Positions 62,385 through 64,000 of a stretch of 64,000 bases of DNA are shown piece after piece; positions within the stretch are counted from its first letter, which is position 1, and each line of letters opens with the position of its first letter. The notes under the pieces were generated by a model. It was not told where the DNA came from, made no database searches, and saw only the letters and a list, made by a program, of their open reading frames with translations. The translations under genes and the position numbers were made by a program. This stretch comes from Halomonas fontilapidosi (lineage in GTDB: Bacteria > Pseudomonadota > Gammaproteobacteria > Pseudomonadales > Halomonadaceae): assembly GCF_014192285.1 (NCBI RefSeq), contig NZ_JACHXQ010000005.1, positions 62,001 to 126,000 on the forward strand, written 5' to 3'.

Positions 62385-62640
62385 GGTTCGTCCTCTCTGG
62401 ATCGCTTGGGCGATCCGCCGTGGATGCTGTTGTCGTTGTTGTCGGCCGTTGTTGTGGTTGTGACGGTTCCGGCATCGAGGGCCTGAATGGGTGACACGTT
62501 CAGGCGGCCCCGGAGAACACTCTGCACTTTACGTTTACGTAAGCTAGAGGACTGGCCGCGGCACGGCAACAGGAGAAGCGTCGAACTCGACCAATGGTGT
62601 AGACGCCCGCGTGATCAATAGATTGCAAACAATATCGAGC
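62385..62640 (-). other. livG leader/promoter region, low-complexity CAA repeats
   Basis: No gene is seen here. Positions 62428-62463 on the transcript strand are a purine/CA-rich run (ACAACCACAACAACGG then CGACAACAACGACAACAG) that should be unstructured RNA and resembles degenerate Hfq/Crc sites. The rest is AT-richer than its surroundings and probably holds the liv promoter. Confidence 0.4.
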
Positions 62641-62673
62641 AAAAAAACGCGATGCCCCTGTCGGGACATCGCG
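62641..62673 (-). terminator. Rho-independent terminator of sdaA
   Basis: CGCGATGcCCC and GGGaCATCGCG form a stem with one mismatch and a four-base loop, followed on the minus strand by seven T residues. It lies 38 bases past the sdaA stop. Confidence 0.92.
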
Positions 62674-62710
62674 TCGGATCTCGCGCGAGGCCGATGCTGC
62701 CGGGCAATCG

Positions 62711-64000
62711 TCAGCACTCGATGGCGTTGACGGCCAGGCCGCCGCGAGAGGTCTCCTTGTATTTCTCCTGCATGTCGGCGCCGGTATCGCGCATCGTGCG
62801 GATCACGTGGTCTAGGGAAACGAAATGCTCACCGTCGCCGCGCAGGGCCATGCGGGCGGCATTGATGGCCTTGACCGAAGCAATGGCGTTGCGTTCGATG
62901 CAGGGCACCTGCACCAGGCCGCCGATCGGGTCGCAGGTCAGCCCCAGGTTGTGCTCCAGACCAATCTCGGCGGCATTCTCGACCTGACCCACGCTTCCTC
63001 CCATCACTTCCGCAAGGCCGGCCGCGGCCATGGCGCAGGCCGAGCCGACCTCGCCCTGACAGCCGACTTCGGCACCTGAGATGGAGGCATTCTTCTTGCA
63101 AAGGATCCCCACCGCGCCGGCGGTCAGCAGGAAGTCCACCACCTCGCGCTCGCAGGCCTCCGGCTGAAATTTCATGTAGTAATGCAACACCGCGGGGATG
63201 ATGCCTGCCGCACCGTTAGTGGGCGCGGTGACCATGCGCCCGCCCGCTGCATTCTCTTCGTTCACGGCCAGGGCGAAAACGTTGACCCAGTCCATGGCTG
63301 AGAAGGTCGAGGCGATCAGGCTGTCATCGCCGTCCATGGCCTGCAGTCGCCGGTGCAGCGCAGCCGCCCGGCGCCGGACCTCGAGACCGCCAGGCAGAAT
63401 ACCCTCCGCGTCCAGCCCCGTCTTGACACACTCCTGCATGGCCTGCCAGATCTCCCACAGGCCGGCGCGCACCTCGGCTTCACTGCGCCAGGCCTTCTCG
63501 TTCTCCATCATCAGTTCGCTGATGCGCAGGCCGTGCATACGGCATAGCGCCATCAGTTCCGCGGCGGAGTGGAAATCATAGGGCAAGGCCGTGGTATCGC
63601 TGTCCAGCTCACCGGCGCGCGCCTGCGCCTCATCGACCACGAAACCACCGCCCACGGAGTAGTAAACGTTACGATAGAGCACGTCATCGTGGCCGTGAGC
63701 GACCAGGGTCAGGGCGTTGGGATGATACGGCAGACTCTCGTCATGCCACTGCAGGTCACGGGTCCAGTGGAAGGGGATCGCGTACTGGTCATCCAGGGGC
63801 AGGCTACGCGATGCGAGCAGCGTCTCGATACGCGGCGCCACGATGGCTGGGTCAATGCGCGACGGATACTCGCCCATCAGCCCCATCACCACCGCCCGGT
63901 CGGTACCGTGGCCCTTGCCGGTCGCGGAGAGCGAGCCATGCAGGTGAATCTCGAGGCGCGTCACACGGTCCAGCAGGTTTCGCCCCTTCAGTACCTGGAC
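62711..64000 (-). CDS. sdaA: L-serine ammonia-lyase, partial at the right edge
   Basis: An iron-sulfur L-serine deaminase giving pyruvate and ammonia. The visible 429 codons contain the beta domain start ([20 protein letters not shown]) and the catalytic alpha domain with cluster cysteines in [22 protein letters not shown] (split) and [18 protein letters not shown] at 63964 could be read as a start, but the frame stays open to the edge ([12 protein letters not shown]), and the usual N-terminal GPSSSHT segment is missing, so the gene begins outside the window. It lies upstream of the liv operon, behind its own terminator. Confidence 0.93.
   Translation of the reverse strand, partial: VQVLKGRNLLDRVTRLEIHLHGSLSATGKGHGTDRAVVMGLMGEYPSRIDPAIVAPRIETLLASRSLPLDDQYAIPFHWTRDLQWHDESLPYHPNALTLVAHGHDDVLYRNVYYSVGGGFVVDEAQARAGELDSDTTALPYDFHSAAELMALCRMHGLRISELMMENEKAWRSEAEVRAGLWEIWQAMQECVKTGLDAEGILPGGLEVRRRAAALHRRLQAMDGDDSLIASTFSAMDWVNVFALAVNEENAAGGRMVTAPTNGAAGIIPAVLHYYMKFQPEACEREVVDFLLTAGAVGILCKKNASISGAEVGCQGEVGSACAMAAAGLAEVMGGSVGQVENAAEIGLEHNLGLTCDPIGGLVQVPCIERNAIASVKAINAARMALRGDGEHFVSLDHVIRTMRDTGADMQEKYKETSRGGLAVNAIEC

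Noticed and set aside
63964..63964. GTG as the start of sdaA
   Set aside because: The frame continues open to the window edge and the family N-terminus is missing, so the GTG is internal.

Overview
The window comes from a GC-rich, halophilic gammaproteobacterium, most likely a Halomonas-type member of the Halomonadaceae. This rests on gene content and codon style: two glycine-betaine/choline uptake systems (a ProVWX ABC transporter and a BCCT carrier with a UspA partner), a mannitol/chloroaromatic-type TRAP transporter, acidic proteins and strongly G/C-ending codons. No ribosomal marker is present, so the genus is inferred. The DNA reads as ordinary chromosome with a few mobile scars.

Layout. 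1-4.8 kb: a PepSY / response regulator / histidine kinase operon, then two metal-export genes with His-rich segments. 4.9-12 kb: NnrU, a PhoD-like phosphatase, PgpA, ChaC, threonine ammonia-lyase and a large isocitrate-dehydrogenase-like enzyme with an internal duplication. 12-18 kb: an MscS channel, a diguanylate cyclase overlapping a cofactor-free SUOX-fold protein, and a solute-binding/PAS sensor gene cut off by an IS605-type tnpB element. 18-26 kb: gamma-glutamyltransferase, small conserved genes, an FMN lactate dehydrogenase, a LysR regulator, a short LOV photoreceptor with an SRPBCC partner, and a pirin. At 26 kb a CAU tRNA has a helicase remnant at its 3' end.

27-36.6 kb is an iron-acquisition block: FhuF-like reductase, TonB receptor, ABC exporter-type protein and FhuCDB importer, with Fur-box-like sites at three intergenic positions. 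36.7-39.7 kb: a PRC-barrel protein with a LEA-like tail, an AEC carrier and a PQQ-type sugar dehydrogenase behind a seven-copy 13-nt repeat. 40-45.5 kb is the osmoprotectant block (proVWX, usp, BCCT). 45.5-54.5 kb: exonuclease, DUF294 protein, DUF4168 protein, TRAP transporter, EamA exporter and MtgA. 54.5-57.5 kb: glutathione-dependent formaldehyde oxidation (fghA, adhC) and a divergent LysR gene. 57.6-64 kb: a branched-chain/amide ABC transporter (livGF, binding protein, livHM) and an L-serine ammonia-lyase that runs off the right edge.

Most promising observations: the duplicated clasp region in the IDH-like enzyme, which seems to draw its two catalytic residues from different copies; the LOV/SRPBCC pair; the tnpB element with its predicted guide RNA; the SUOX-fold/diguanylate-cyclase pair; mutually exclusive RNA stems upstream of ggt; and several palindromic operators that also help choose start codons. 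I did not find a CRISPR array, a prophage or an obvious defence island.
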